From assembly GCA_050946375.1 (NCBI GenBank), contig JBMNUT010000001.1:1-64000 (forward strand): a DNA stretch of 64,000 nucleotides. The letters run 5' to 3'. Under the pieces are notes generated by a model. It was not told the origin of the DNA. It searched no databases and saw only the letters and a list, made by a program, of their open reading frames with translations. Below are positions 18,149 to 25,502 of the stretch, piece by piece. The stretch is from UBA1794 sp050946375 (GTDB taxonomy: Bacteria; Bacteroidota; Bacteroidia; Bacteroidales; Bacteroidaceae). Made by a program: the position numbers and the translations under genes. Every line of letters begins with the position of its first letter. Within the stretch, counting starts at the first letter, position 1.

Positions 18149-18839
18149 TTTCCTTCCTTTCCAACTCCGTAACGGCAGGGATAAACAGCAAATCCTCTAC
18201 TTTGCAGTGGGAACTAAGCTCCTGTTCGCAAGAAAAGATGTCTTGAAGAACCGCGTTGAGCAGGAGGTTTTTCTCTTTTTCGGGGTAATATTTAATAATG
18301 ATATTCTTCAGTTCCGTCAACTTCGCGTCGATTGCCCCGTGACGGCGGGCAAAAGTAGAAATGCGGTAGTGCTCCGAGCGCTGGCCCGAGAGCAGCGCTT
18401 CGACATAAGTGAAGACGTTTTCGTCCTCATAGTCCATGTGTTTGCGCACTTCGCCCACATATTCGTCATAGAAGCGCAGGATGAGATAGGCAATCTTGTT
18501 CTCCGAAGAGCAATCGATGGCCTCAATCAGTTTGCGCCGTATGAAGGGCAGATAAAAATCGAGGAAGTAATGGTGCGACTGCTGCAGGTAGGCCATCAGC
18601 GAAGGCACGGAGATTTGCCCCGGGTCTTCCGCCATCTGCGTGCAACCGTCGAGTATAAAATTGACAACCGAAAGAAAAGTGGAGCAATCCACCCCATTTT
18701 CGCGACACACCTCCTCCACCGTCTTTTCGCCGAAGCCCAGCGGGAGCTCAAAGCGGCTCAAGACCTGAAGCAGAGTGTAGTTCTCGCAGATGAGATCGCA
18801 CATCTTGTCGTTCGGAAGGTAATTGCCATGTGGATGCAT
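18135..18839 (-). CDS. Hemerythrin-domain protein, RIC/ScdA-like
   Basis: 234 aa. The N-terminal ~60 residues resemble the ScdA_N (DUF542) domain of iron-centre repair proteins (LSRFELPLGFGEKTVEEVCRE). The rest is an HHE hemerythrin-like four-helix bundle with candidate di-iron ligands in QQSHHYFLDFYL, KHMDYEDENVF and LSSHCKVEDLL. RIC proteins repair Fe-S clusters after NO or oxidative stress. The gene is first of a two-gene unit with the LuxR-type regulator and is divergent from the iron operon, suggesting a sensor/response pair for iron, oxygen or NO. The Cys of the classic ScdA_N motif is not obvious apart from VCRENGVDCS. Confidence 0.82.
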   Translation of the reverse strand: MHPHGNYLPNDKMCDLICENYTLLQVLSRFELPLGFGEKTVEEVCRENGVDCSTFLSVVNFILDGCTQMAEDPGQISVPSLMAYLQQSHHYFLDFYLPFIRRKLIEAIDCSSENKIAYLILRFYDEYVGEVRKHMDYEDENVFTYVEALLSGQRSEHYRISTFARRHGAIDAKLTELKNIIIKYYPEKEKNLLLNAVLQDIFSCEQELSSHCKVEDLLFIPAVTELERKENETK

Positions 18840-18865
18840 AATGCGTAACTCCTATTTAAAAGTCC

Positions 18866-18922
18866 TTGGTGTTTTCCTCAAAAGTGCCGGCAGTTTCGGA
18901 GAAAAGCGCCGGCGCTTTTTTT
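18866..18922 (+). repeat. Dispersed short repeat cluster and palindrome
   Basis: Units of the GTGCCGGCAGTTTCGG type followed by a perfect 18-bp palindrome AAAAGCGCCGGCGCTTTT (18902-18919) and more T's. It lies in the 296-bp region between divergent genes. The palindrome could also act as a terminator on the plus strand. Confidence 0.6.
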
Positions 18923-18984
18923 ATAATAAACAAGGTATTTCTGCTATTTCGCCTGCAAAGGAACAGAAAAACAGAAGCCCTTGC

Positions 18985-19077
18985 AATCCCCAAAAGTAGG
19001 TATTCGCAGAAAAACGCCGGCAGAGCATACCCATTTGTAGGGTGTTTTCGCTCGCGCATTCAGTATTTTTAGGTATT
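18985..19077. promoter_or_regulatory. Three candidate operator sites upstream of the iron operon
   Basis: Three 20-bp matches to a partly palindromic motif, at 18985-19004 (AATCCCCAAAAGTAGGTATT), 19027-19046 (centre CCCATTTGTAGGGTG) and 19058-19077 (ending TTTTTAGGTATT). Start-to-start distances are 42 and 31 bp, near 4 and 3 helical turns, so all would face the same side. The last site ends 21 bp before the -7 box. Confidence 0.55.
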
Positions 19078-19098
19078 TCCGACGCAAATTTACACCTC

Positions 19099-19106
19099 TA
19101 CCTTTG
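19099..19106 (+). promoter_or_regulatory. -7 box of the putative iron operon
   Basis: TACCTTTG, 29 bp before the start at 19136. The -33 region is occupied by the last copy of the 20-bp motif, and no good TTTG is present. Confidence 0.65.
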
Positions 19107-19135
19107 CAGTCGAAAACAAAAGCTAAAAAGGAAAA

Positions 19136-20470
19136 ATGAATTTCAAACGTACCCTTTTCCTCGGCTCCTGCCTGCTGAGCGCCGGACTGCTCCACGCAAA
19201 AGCGCCTCAGACACAAGAGGAAACAATGCAAAGCAGCACGACTGCCACATCCGAGTATGACACTTTCGACCGCTTCCGCGTGGGCGGATACGGAGAAATC
19301 CTGGCCAATTTCAAAAACTACGGCATCAACCGCTACTACGGCGGCACGGGCGGCAACAGCGACGTCAAGCGCAATACCATATCCATCCCGCGCTTCGTGC
19401 TGGCATTCGACTACAAATTCACATCGAAGTGGATACTTGGTGCCGAAATCGAGTTCGAAGCCGGCGGAACCGGAGCAGCTTACGAACTGGAGAACAGCGA
19501 GAACGGAGAATACGAGACCGAGGTCGAGAAAGGCGGCGAGGTAGCTCTGGAACAATTCCACATCACGCGCCTCATCATGCCGGAGCTCAACGTGCGCGTG
19601 GGCCACATGGTAGTGCCCGTAGGCCTGACCAATGCCCACCACGAGCCCATCAACTTCTTCGGAACCTCACGCCCCGAGGGTGAAACGACCATCATCCCCT
19701 CCACCTGGCACGAGACGGGCATCAGCCTCTTCGGCACCATCGGCAGCGGATGGGCCACCTTCGACTACCAGGCCATGGTAGTGGCCGGACTCAATGCCAA
19801 CGGCTTCGACCGCTCCACATGGGCCGGCAGCGGAAAAACGAGCATCTTCGAGTTCGACAACTTTACCTCCCCCGCCTACGTGGCACGGGTGGACTACCGC
19901 GGAGTGCCGGGCCTGCGCGTAGGAGCATCCTACTACTTCTGCAACAACATTGGCTCCAACTCCGACAAGCCCGACTACTACAAGAGCATCGGGCAGATAC
20001 CTTTGCGCATCTACACCGTCGATGCACAATACGTGAACCCGTATCTCACCTTCCGCGGCAACTGTATTTTCGGAAACGTAGGCAATTCCGTAGCACTCTC
20101 CAATACCAATTCCGCATTGGGCAGCAAGAGCCCCTACAGCCGCACAACGCCGGTAGCCAAACGGGCCGTAAGCTACGGCGCCGAACTGGGCTTCAATCTG
20201 CGGAACATTACGGGAATCGAAAAATTCCCCGTCATCTATCCCTTCGCCCGCTACGAGTACTACAACGCACAGGAGGAAGTCCTCAAGCCGCTGGTGGCAG
20301 ACGAACGCGAAAAAGTAAGCATGTGGACCGCCGGACTGAACTGGCGCGCCCTGCCTAACCTCGTGTTCAAAGCCGACTATACGGCACGCCAAATCGGCGG
20401 AGGCAAGTACAAAAACGAAAACGAATTCGCCCTCGGCGTAGCTTACATAGGGTGGTTCTTCAACAAATAG
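19136..20470 (+). CDS. Outer-membrane beta-barrel porin-like protein
   Basis: 444 aa. Signal peptide (FLGSCLLSAGLLHAKA), then alternating amphipathic strands rich in Tyr/Phe/Gly and a C-terminal aromatic ending (AYIGWFFNK) typical of outer-membrane barrels. It resembles Bacteroidota porins found beside imelysin genes. It is the first gene of a five-gene unit encoding imelysin, two heme proteins and a second porin, so a role in passage of an iron-related substrate is inferred. The product is not a TonB-dependent receptor: there is no plug domain. Confidence 0.8.
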   Translation: MNFKRTLFLGSCLLSAGLLHAKAPQTQEETMQSSTTATSEYDTFDRFRVGGYGEILANFKNYGINRYYGGTGGNSDVKRNTISIPRFVLAFDYKFTSKWILGAEIEFEAGGTGAAYELENSENGEYETEVEKGGEVALEQFHITRLIMPELNVRVGHMVVPVGLTNAHHEPINFFGTSRPEGETTIIPSTWHETGISLFGTIGSGWATFDYQAMVVAGLNANGFDRSTWAGSGKTSIFEFDNFTSPAYVARVDYRGVPGLRVGASYYFCNNIGSNSDKPDYYKSIGQIPLRIYTVDAQYVNPYLTFRGNCIFGNVGNSVALSNTNSALGSKSPYSRTTPVAKRAVSYGAELGFNLRNITGIEKFPVIYPFARYEYYNAQEEVLKPLVADEREKVSMWTAGLNWRALPNLVFKADYTARQIGGGKYKNENEFALGVAYIGWFFNK

Positions 20471-20517
20471 ACAACTAAAAACCAATCTCTAATAACAACA
20501 AAAACTAAAAAGCAACA

Positions 20518-21705
20518 ATGAAAAAGAAGTTTTTCTATTCGGCCTTGTTCTTACTGGGCCTCTCTTGCACAGGACTGATGACCACCTCTTGCAGCGACGA
20601 CGACGAACCCCAGACAACCGGCGGAGGCGAGATAGATTTCGACGAAGCCGCCAACCTCGACTATACGGCCTCGAACTCCCAAAGCTGGCGGAACTATGCA
20701 CGCCAGGTAGCCCTCCTCCTGGAGAGAGACGCCGCAACCCTCTACGACAGCTGGGAGACAAGCTACGACGGCGGAGTGGCTTTCAAGGAAACCTTCAAGA
20801 ATCACAACGGCGGAGCCTATACGAACGTAATGGACTGCATCACGGAAATCATTGACAAATGCGTAGAAATCACCGACGAAGTAGGCAACGAGAAAATCGG
20901 CGACCCGTATCGCAAGTATTCGAACGGGCAATATACCGAAGCATTGTATGCCGTAGAATCGTGGTACAGCTTCCACTCCCGCGACGACTACTCCAACAAC
21001 ATCCGCTCCATCCGCAACTCTTATTTCGGAAGCACCGACAGTACCATCAGCACCAACTCCCTCTATCGAATCATGGAGCGCATAGATCCTACGCTGAATA
21101 CGCAGGTTGTAGAAGCAATCGAATATGCGAAGAACGCCATCCTCGCCATTCCCCAACCTTTCCGCAACAACATCGGCGCAGCAGAAGTGCCGGTTGCACA
21201 GAGCGCCTGCATCAGTCTCGGCAACATACTCGACACTCAGCTGCGTAACGCCATCCAGACTGCAGCAAACAACGGCACCGTTACCAGCGCAGAGCTGGAT
21301 GAAGTAGTCAACACCTATACCGACCAGGTGGTACTGCCTACCTACAAAAGCCTGAAAGAGAAGAACACTTTGCTGAGAGAAGCAGTAGATGACTTCTACA
21401 ACAGCCCCTCCAACGCCACTTTCGAAGCCGCTTGCGAAGCATGGTTGGTAGCCCGCGAACCGTGGGAGCAGAGCGAAGCCTTCCTCTTTGGGCCGGTTGA
21501 CGCACTCGGCCTCGACCCGAACATGGATAGCTGGCCGCTCGATCAGGTAGCCATCGTACGCATTCTGGAATCCGGCAACTTTGATGACTTGGATTGGAGC
21601 GACGGCGACAGCGACGCGACCGTCGAAGCTGCCCAAAACGTACGTGGCTTCCACACGCTTGAGTTCCTGCTCTTCAAAAACGGAAACCCGCGCACGGTGC
21701 AATAA
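20518..21705 (+). CDS. Imelysin-family iron-regulated lipoprotein
   Basis: 395 aa. Lipoprotein signal ending TTSC (Cys25) with SDDDEPQ after it. The imelysin (peptidase M75) fold is shown by GFHTLE at 377-382, the GxHxxE signature of the family, and by the long helical body. Imelysins such as IrpA and the EfeO/M75 group take part in iron uptake; most are not active peptidases. Placement between a porin and a di-heme protein repeats a known iron-operon pattern. A hairpin follows it before the next gene and may tune downstream expression. Confidence 0.9.
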   Translation: MKKKFFYSALFLLGLSCTGLMTTSCSDDDEPQTTGGGEIDFDEAANLDYTASNSQSWRNYARQVALLLERDAATLYDSWETSYDGGVAFKETFKNHNGGAYTNVMDCITEIIDKCVEITDEVGNEKIGDPYRKYSNGQYTEALYAVESWYSFHSRDDYSNNIRSIRNSYFGSTDSTISTNSLYRIMERIDPTLNTQVVEAIEYAKNAILAIPQPFRNNIGAAEVPVAQSACISLGNILDTQLRNAIQTAANNGTVTSAELDEVVNTYTDQVVLPTYKSLKEKNTLLREAVDDFYNSPSNATFEAACEAWLVAREPWEQSEAFLFGPVDALGLDPNMDSWPLDQVAIVRILESGNFDDLDWSDGDSDATVEAAQNVRGFHTLEFLLFKNGNPRTVQ

Positions 21706-21735
21706 CACAGCGCAATAAGCAGAAACCCACTCTCC

Positions 21736-21773
21736 AAGTGAAGGCCAATTCCTGCGGGAATTGCCCTTCACTT
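21736..21773 (+). terminator. Hairpin inside the iron operon
   Basis: AAGTGAAGGCCAATTCC pairs with GGAATTGCCCTTCACTT, a long stem in the 113-bp gap between the imelysin and di-heme genes. There is no strong T run, so it may be an attenuator or a transcript-stabilising stem that lowers downstream expression. Confidence 0.55.
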
Positions 21774-21818
21774 CTGTAGTATAATGAAAAACTCTTGAGA
21801 CAAAACATACAAACCACA

Positions 21819-23261
21819 ATGAACTATACTGTAAAGTTACTGTCCATCCTCACCATAGCGGCGGCCCTCTCCGCCTGCGAAGACGAGGGAATGGACGTAA
21901 GCGACATAGAAGTTCCGGAAGGGTATGCGCTCTCGGCAGGAGTATCGACCATCTTTCTGAACAGTTCCGTTGCCTATGACACGCAAGCGGACTGGATCGA
22001 TGCCGACCCCGACTATGCCATGCGCTTCCGCGACGGCGACGGTCTTTACGACGATGCACGCTCCACCGGCGAAGGACTCGGTCCGGTCTATGCCGGATAT
22101 TCCTGCGGAAGCTGCCACCGCAACGCCGGACGTACCAAACCGGAGCTGTGGAACGGAGGAGGCATCTATGGAGAAGGCGGAAGCGGCTCCTACGGTTTCT
22201 CCTCCATGCTGGTATATATCAGCAGAAAGAACGGCGCTTTTTTCCAGAACTACTGCCGCGTTCTCCACGACCAGTCCATCTATGGCGTAAAAGCCGAAGG
22301 GAAACTGAGCGTCAAATGGCACTACGAGAGCGGTTCCTTCCCCGATGGTGAGCCATACGAGCTGTGTTATCCGGAATACACCATCACCGAATGGTATGCC
22401 GACAGCATCGCTCCCGAAGATCTGTTCTGCACCGTGCGCATTCCCCTGCGGCATGTGGGCATGGGGCCTATGATGGCCATCGACCGTCATGAGATAGAAC
22501 AGCTCGCAGCCAAGAGCAATTATCCGGAATACGGCATCAGCGGACGCGCCAATTACATTACAGAAAAAGGAAAACTGCAACTGGGACTGAGCGGAAACAA
22601 GGCACAGCACGCCGACCTGACCGTAGAACTCGGCTTCAGCAGCGACATGGGTGTCACCAACAGCCGCTACCCCGAAGAGATTTGTGAAGGGCAGTTCCAG
22701 ATGGACCAGGGAAGCATGATGGGACTGACCTACGACCAACTGGACATCAGCGCAGAGGATATGGAAGACGTCGACCTGTACATGCAGGGACTCGGCGTGC
22801 CGGCCCGGCGCAACGTCAACGACCCTACCGTCCAACGGGGGGAACAGATGTTCTACCAGGCCAAGTGCCATTTGTGCCACACCGTTACGCTGCACACCCA
22901 GCCGCGCGGCTCCACCCTGCTGCTGGGCACGCAACTTACGTGGCTCGGAAGCCAGACCATTCATCCATACTCCGACTTCCTCCTGCACGACATGGGCAGC
23001 GAAATCATGGGAGTAGGCCTGAATGACAACTACGTGAGCGGCCTGGCACGCGGCAACGAGTGGCGCACCACGCCGCTTTGGGGCATCGGTCTGCAGGAAA
23101 AGGTAAACGGACATACCTACTTCCTCCACGACGGACGCGCCCGAAACCTGACGGAAGCCATCCTGTGGCACGGCGGAGAGGGCGAAGCCTCGAAGAACCT
23201 TTTCAAAAACATGAGCAAAGACGACCGCGACGCGCTCATCCAATTCCTTAATTCACTCTGA
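21819..23261 (+). CDS. Di-heme oxidoreductase-like (DUF1111 / thiol oxidoreductase) lipoprotein
   Basis: 480 aa from the ATG at 21819 (a TTG at 21795 is less likely). Lipoprotein signal ending ALSAC. Two c-type heme sites: CGSCH at 96-100 and CHLCH at 350-354. The rest has the features of the DHOR family (GLGPVYAGYSCGSCHRNAGR near the first heme, RTTPLWGIG and FLHDGRARNLTEAILWHGGE near the C-terminus). Such proteins are regularly encoded with imelysins in iron-regulated operons, where a role in periplasmic iron redox is suspected but not proven. Signature residues are intact. Confidence 0.9.
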   Translation: MNYTVKLLSILTIAAALSACEDEGMDVSDIEVPEGYALSAGVSTIFLNSSVAYDTQADWIDADPDYAMRFRDGDGLYDDARSTGEGLGPVYAGYSCGSCHRNAGRTKPELWNGGGIYGEGGSGSYGFSSMLVYISRKNGAFFQNYCRVLHDQSIYGVKAEGKLSVKWHYESGSFPDGEPYELCYPEYTITEWYADSIAPEDLFCTVRIPLRHVGMGPMMAIDRHEIEQLAAKSNYPEYGISGRANYITEKGKLQLGLSGNKAQHADLTVELGFSSDMGVTNSRYPEEICEGQFQMDQGSMMGLTYDQLDISAEDMEDVDLYMQGLGVPARRNVNDPTVQRGEQMFYQAKCHLCHTVTLHTQPRGSTLLLGTQLTWLGSQTIHPYSDFLLHDMGSEIMGVGLNDNYVSGLARGNEWRTTPLWGIGLQEKVNGHTYFLHDGRARNLTEAILWHGGEGEASKNLFKNMSKDDRDALIQFLNSL

Positions 23262-23303
23262 CAAAAGTCCCCAAAATCACTCATCAAGAAAAAACGACAC
23301 ACA

Positions 23304-24515
23304 ATGAAAAAGATAATTTTACTTGCCCTGACAGCTATTTTCCCGCTGGCCGGCATGGCACAATACGAAGAAGATACCGAAAACGGCGTCGTATCGCTGG
23401 CCGGACGCGAAGGATTTTCCATCCAGACCAAGAAAGCCGACTTCGTATTCAAACCCTACCTTCTGGTGCAAACCGCAGCCAACATCAACTGGTACGACGA
23501 CGAAGGGCTGGACAAGGCCTACAACCAGGACAATCTGGCCAACTCCGGATTTTCCGTCCCCTATGCCGTGCTCGGATTTACCGGAAAGGCTTTCGGAAAA
23601 GTCTCCTTCAACCTCTCCATCAATGCGGCGGCAAGCGGCGCAGCCATCCTGCAGCAAGCCTGGATTGACGTAGCCATGAAGCCCGCTTTCGCCCTGCGTA
23701 TCGGTAAATTCAAGACGCCTTTTTCCCACGCCTACCTCACCACGCTCGGAGAGACCCTGCTCCCTACGCTGCCGACCTCGCTCACTGCGGCCGTCATCAT
23801 GCCCTACTCGCTGAATGCCGTAACCCCGAGCATCGGAACAGGCTTCGACCTCGGTGTGGAAGTACACGGTTTTGCCGCCAACAAGTTCGGCTATGAAGTC
23901 GGAATCTTCAATGGAACCGGCGCAAGCGTCAACACCGCCACCAAGACCATCAGCGACGACTGGCACATTCCCTCCCTCCTCTACGCCGGACGCCTCACCT
24001 TCATGCCCAAAGGCATCATGCCCGCCACGCAGGGCAGCCCCGACCGTCTCAAGGAAGACAAGTGGATGCTGGGCGTAAGCGCCAACCTGAACGTGGAGAG
24101 CGAGAGCGAAAGCACCAACGACACCCGCGTAGGCTTAGAATTTGCCATGCTGAAAAACAAACTCTACATCGGGGCGGAAGCCTACTACATGCACGTAGGA
24201 TTCACCGAGCGCCAGAAGATTGACGAAACCTACGACTACTACGGCGGATACATACAAGGCGGTTACTTCGTAGCCCCCCGCGTGCAGGTGGCAGCCCGCT
24301 ACGACTTCTTCAACCGTAACGGAGCGGACAAAGACGGATTCCTGAACATGCCGGCCGTAGGCTTCAACTACTTTTTCAAAAACTGCAACCTGAAGCTGCA
24401 AGCCATGTACCAATTCATCGGACGCACCGGCCATGAAACCCAGCTGGACCGCGACAACGACGACCTCGGACTGGCCAAGCACTCCGGAACCATACAGCTG
24501 CAATACTCCTTCTGA
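23304..24515 (+). CDS. Second outer-membrane porin-like protein of the iron operon
   Basis: 403 aa. Signal peptide (IILLALTAIFPLAGMAQ) and a barrel rich in aromatic strands, ending IQLQYSF, a C-terminal Phe typical of outer-membrane insertion. It resembles phosphate-selective porin O/P-type barrels (KFKTPFSHAYLTT, GTGFDLGVEVHG). It is 42 bp downstream of the di-heme gene and 32 bp upstream of the mono-heme lipoprotein. A specific substrate cannot be read from the sequence. Two different barrels in one operon is notable. Confidence 0.82.
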   Translation: MKKIILLALTAIFPLAGMAQYEEDTENGVVSLAGREGFSIQTKKADFVFKPYLLVQTAANINWYDDEGLDKAYNQDNLANSGFSVPYAVLGFTGKAFGKVSFNLSINAAASGAAILQQAWIDVAMKPAFALRIGKFKTPFSHAYLTTLGETLLPTLPTSLTAAVIMPYSLNAVTPSIGTGFDLGVEVHGFAANKFGYEVGIFNGTGASVNTATKTISDDWHIPSLLYAGRLTFMPKGIMPATQGSPDRLKEDKWMLGVSANLNVESESESTNDTRVGLEFAMLKNKLYIGAEAYYMHVGFTERQKIDETYDYYGGYIQGGYFVAPRVQVAARYDFFNRNGADKDGFLNMPAVGFNYFFKNCNLKLQAMYQFIGRTGHETQLDRDNDDLGLAKHSGTIQLQYSF

Positions 24516-24547
24516 TTGCCGGTAAAAAGCATTATAAACACAGCACT

Positions 24548-25255
24548 ATGAGCAAAAACTTCCTATTTGTTTGCCTCACCGCCGTAGCCTTCACGCTTTT
24601 TTCCTGCGACGACGGCCCCATCGAACGGGCAGAATCCACCCCGCACTACAACGGCTTTGCCGCCAAAGTGACGGGCCACGTCAGCGGGACCGACAGCTGG
24701 CCGGAATATTACCAGGTCGTTCTGGCCGGATTCGACGAGAGCGAGTACGCCACCGCGCAGGTACTCATCAGCCCTGCTGCAGACGGTTCGGTCGCACAGA
24801 CCCTGCCCAACCTGGGAAGCACCGTGAAGACCGTGGAACTATGCGTGACCAATACCCTGCGCCGCCGCATCATTACCTTCAAGAGCATAGACGTCTCCGC
24901 CCTGCAGGGCGATACGCTCTACCTCGATGCCGGTACGGTCGACGTAAACATGTTCAATAGTATCCAGACCGAAATCTTCGACAACAACTGCGCCCACTGC
25001 CATGGCGGAACCGGAACCGCCGCCGGAGGGCTGTTTCTAACGGAAGGCAGAAGCTACGCCGAGCTGGTGAACCAGCCGTCGCAGTCCGTGCCCGACAGCA
25101 CAAGGGTCATACCCTACAACGCCGAGTGGAGCATACTCCACCAGATTCTGCTGAGCGATGAAGTCCTGAACCTGCCCGTTACCCACGGCGACATCCTCAA
25201 CGACCAGAACCGCAGGCTGATAGACGAATGGATAAACGCCGGGGCCAAAGAGTAA
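24548..25255 (+). CDS. Mono-heme cytochrome-c-like lipoprotein
   Basis: 235 aa. Lipoprotein signal with TLFSC (Cys20). The N-terminal half (~30-130) is a beta-rich domain without a name I can give. The C-terminal half is a small cytochrome-c-like domain with CAHCH at 148-152 and a distal segment (LIDEWINAGAKE) typical of such domains. It is last in the iron operon and probably exchanges electrons with the di-heme protein. It ends at a strong terminator. Confidence 0.82.
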   Translation: MSKNFLFVCLTAVAFTLFSCDDGPIERAESTPHYNGFAAKVTGHVSGTDSWPEYYQVVLAGFDESEYATAQVLISPAADGSVAQTLPNLGSTVKTVELCVTNTLRRRIITFKSIDVSALQGDTLYLDAGTVDVNMFNSIQTEIFDNNCAHCHGGTGTAAGGLFLTEGRSYAELVNQPSQSVPDSTRVIPYNAEWSILHQILLSDEVLNLPVTHGDILNDQNRRLIDEWINAGAKE

Positions 25256-25295
25256 ATCCTCCCCCGCCCCAAGGCTGACGACAGCCCCTTCCCCG

Positions 25296-25336
25296 GAATC
25301 CCCCGGCCTCCCCAAGCAAGGAGCGCCGGGGGATTC
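25296..25336 (+). terminator. Terminator of the iron operon
   Basis: Perfect 12-bp stem GAATCCCCCGGC (25296-25307) / GCCGGGGGATTC (25325-25336), 40 bp after the last gene. There is little T run. Confidence 0.7.
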
Positions 25337-25347
25337 TGTGTACGGAC

Positions 25348-25438
25348 GCCAAGGTTTCGGAAAAAAGTCTTGCATGTTTTCCGGAAAAGTGGCAAGACTT
25401 TTTGCCTGCGGATGCAAGGCTTTTTCCAAAAAGGGAAA
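25348..25438 (+). repeat. Dispersed short repeat cluster, four units
   Basis: One reverse unit (TTTCGGAAAAAAGTCTTGC) and then forward units beginning GCAAGAC at 25392 and GCAAGGC at 25414, joined by TTTTCCGGAAAAG. It lies just before the metalloprotease promoter. The metalloprotease frame is open through it, but the natural start is downstream. Confidence 0.8.
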
Positions 25439-25444
25439 AGTATA

Positions 25445-25476
25445 TTTGTCCCGAGAGCTGCAAAAATGTATTTTTG
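25445..25476 (+). promoter_or_regulatory. Promoter of the metalloprotease gene
   Basis: TTTG (25445-25448), exactly 20 bp, TATTTTTG (25469-25476); start codon 27 bp later. It fully matches the Bacteroidota consensus and rules out starts upstream of 25480. Confidence 0.8.
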
Positions 25477-25502
25477 CCCCATTGCAAAAACTGAAAAACA
25501 GC

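Noticed and set aside
25338..25502. Repeat-encoded N-terminal extension of the metalloprotease
   Set aside because: A consensus promoter lies inside it (25445-25476) and a signal peptide begins at 25503.
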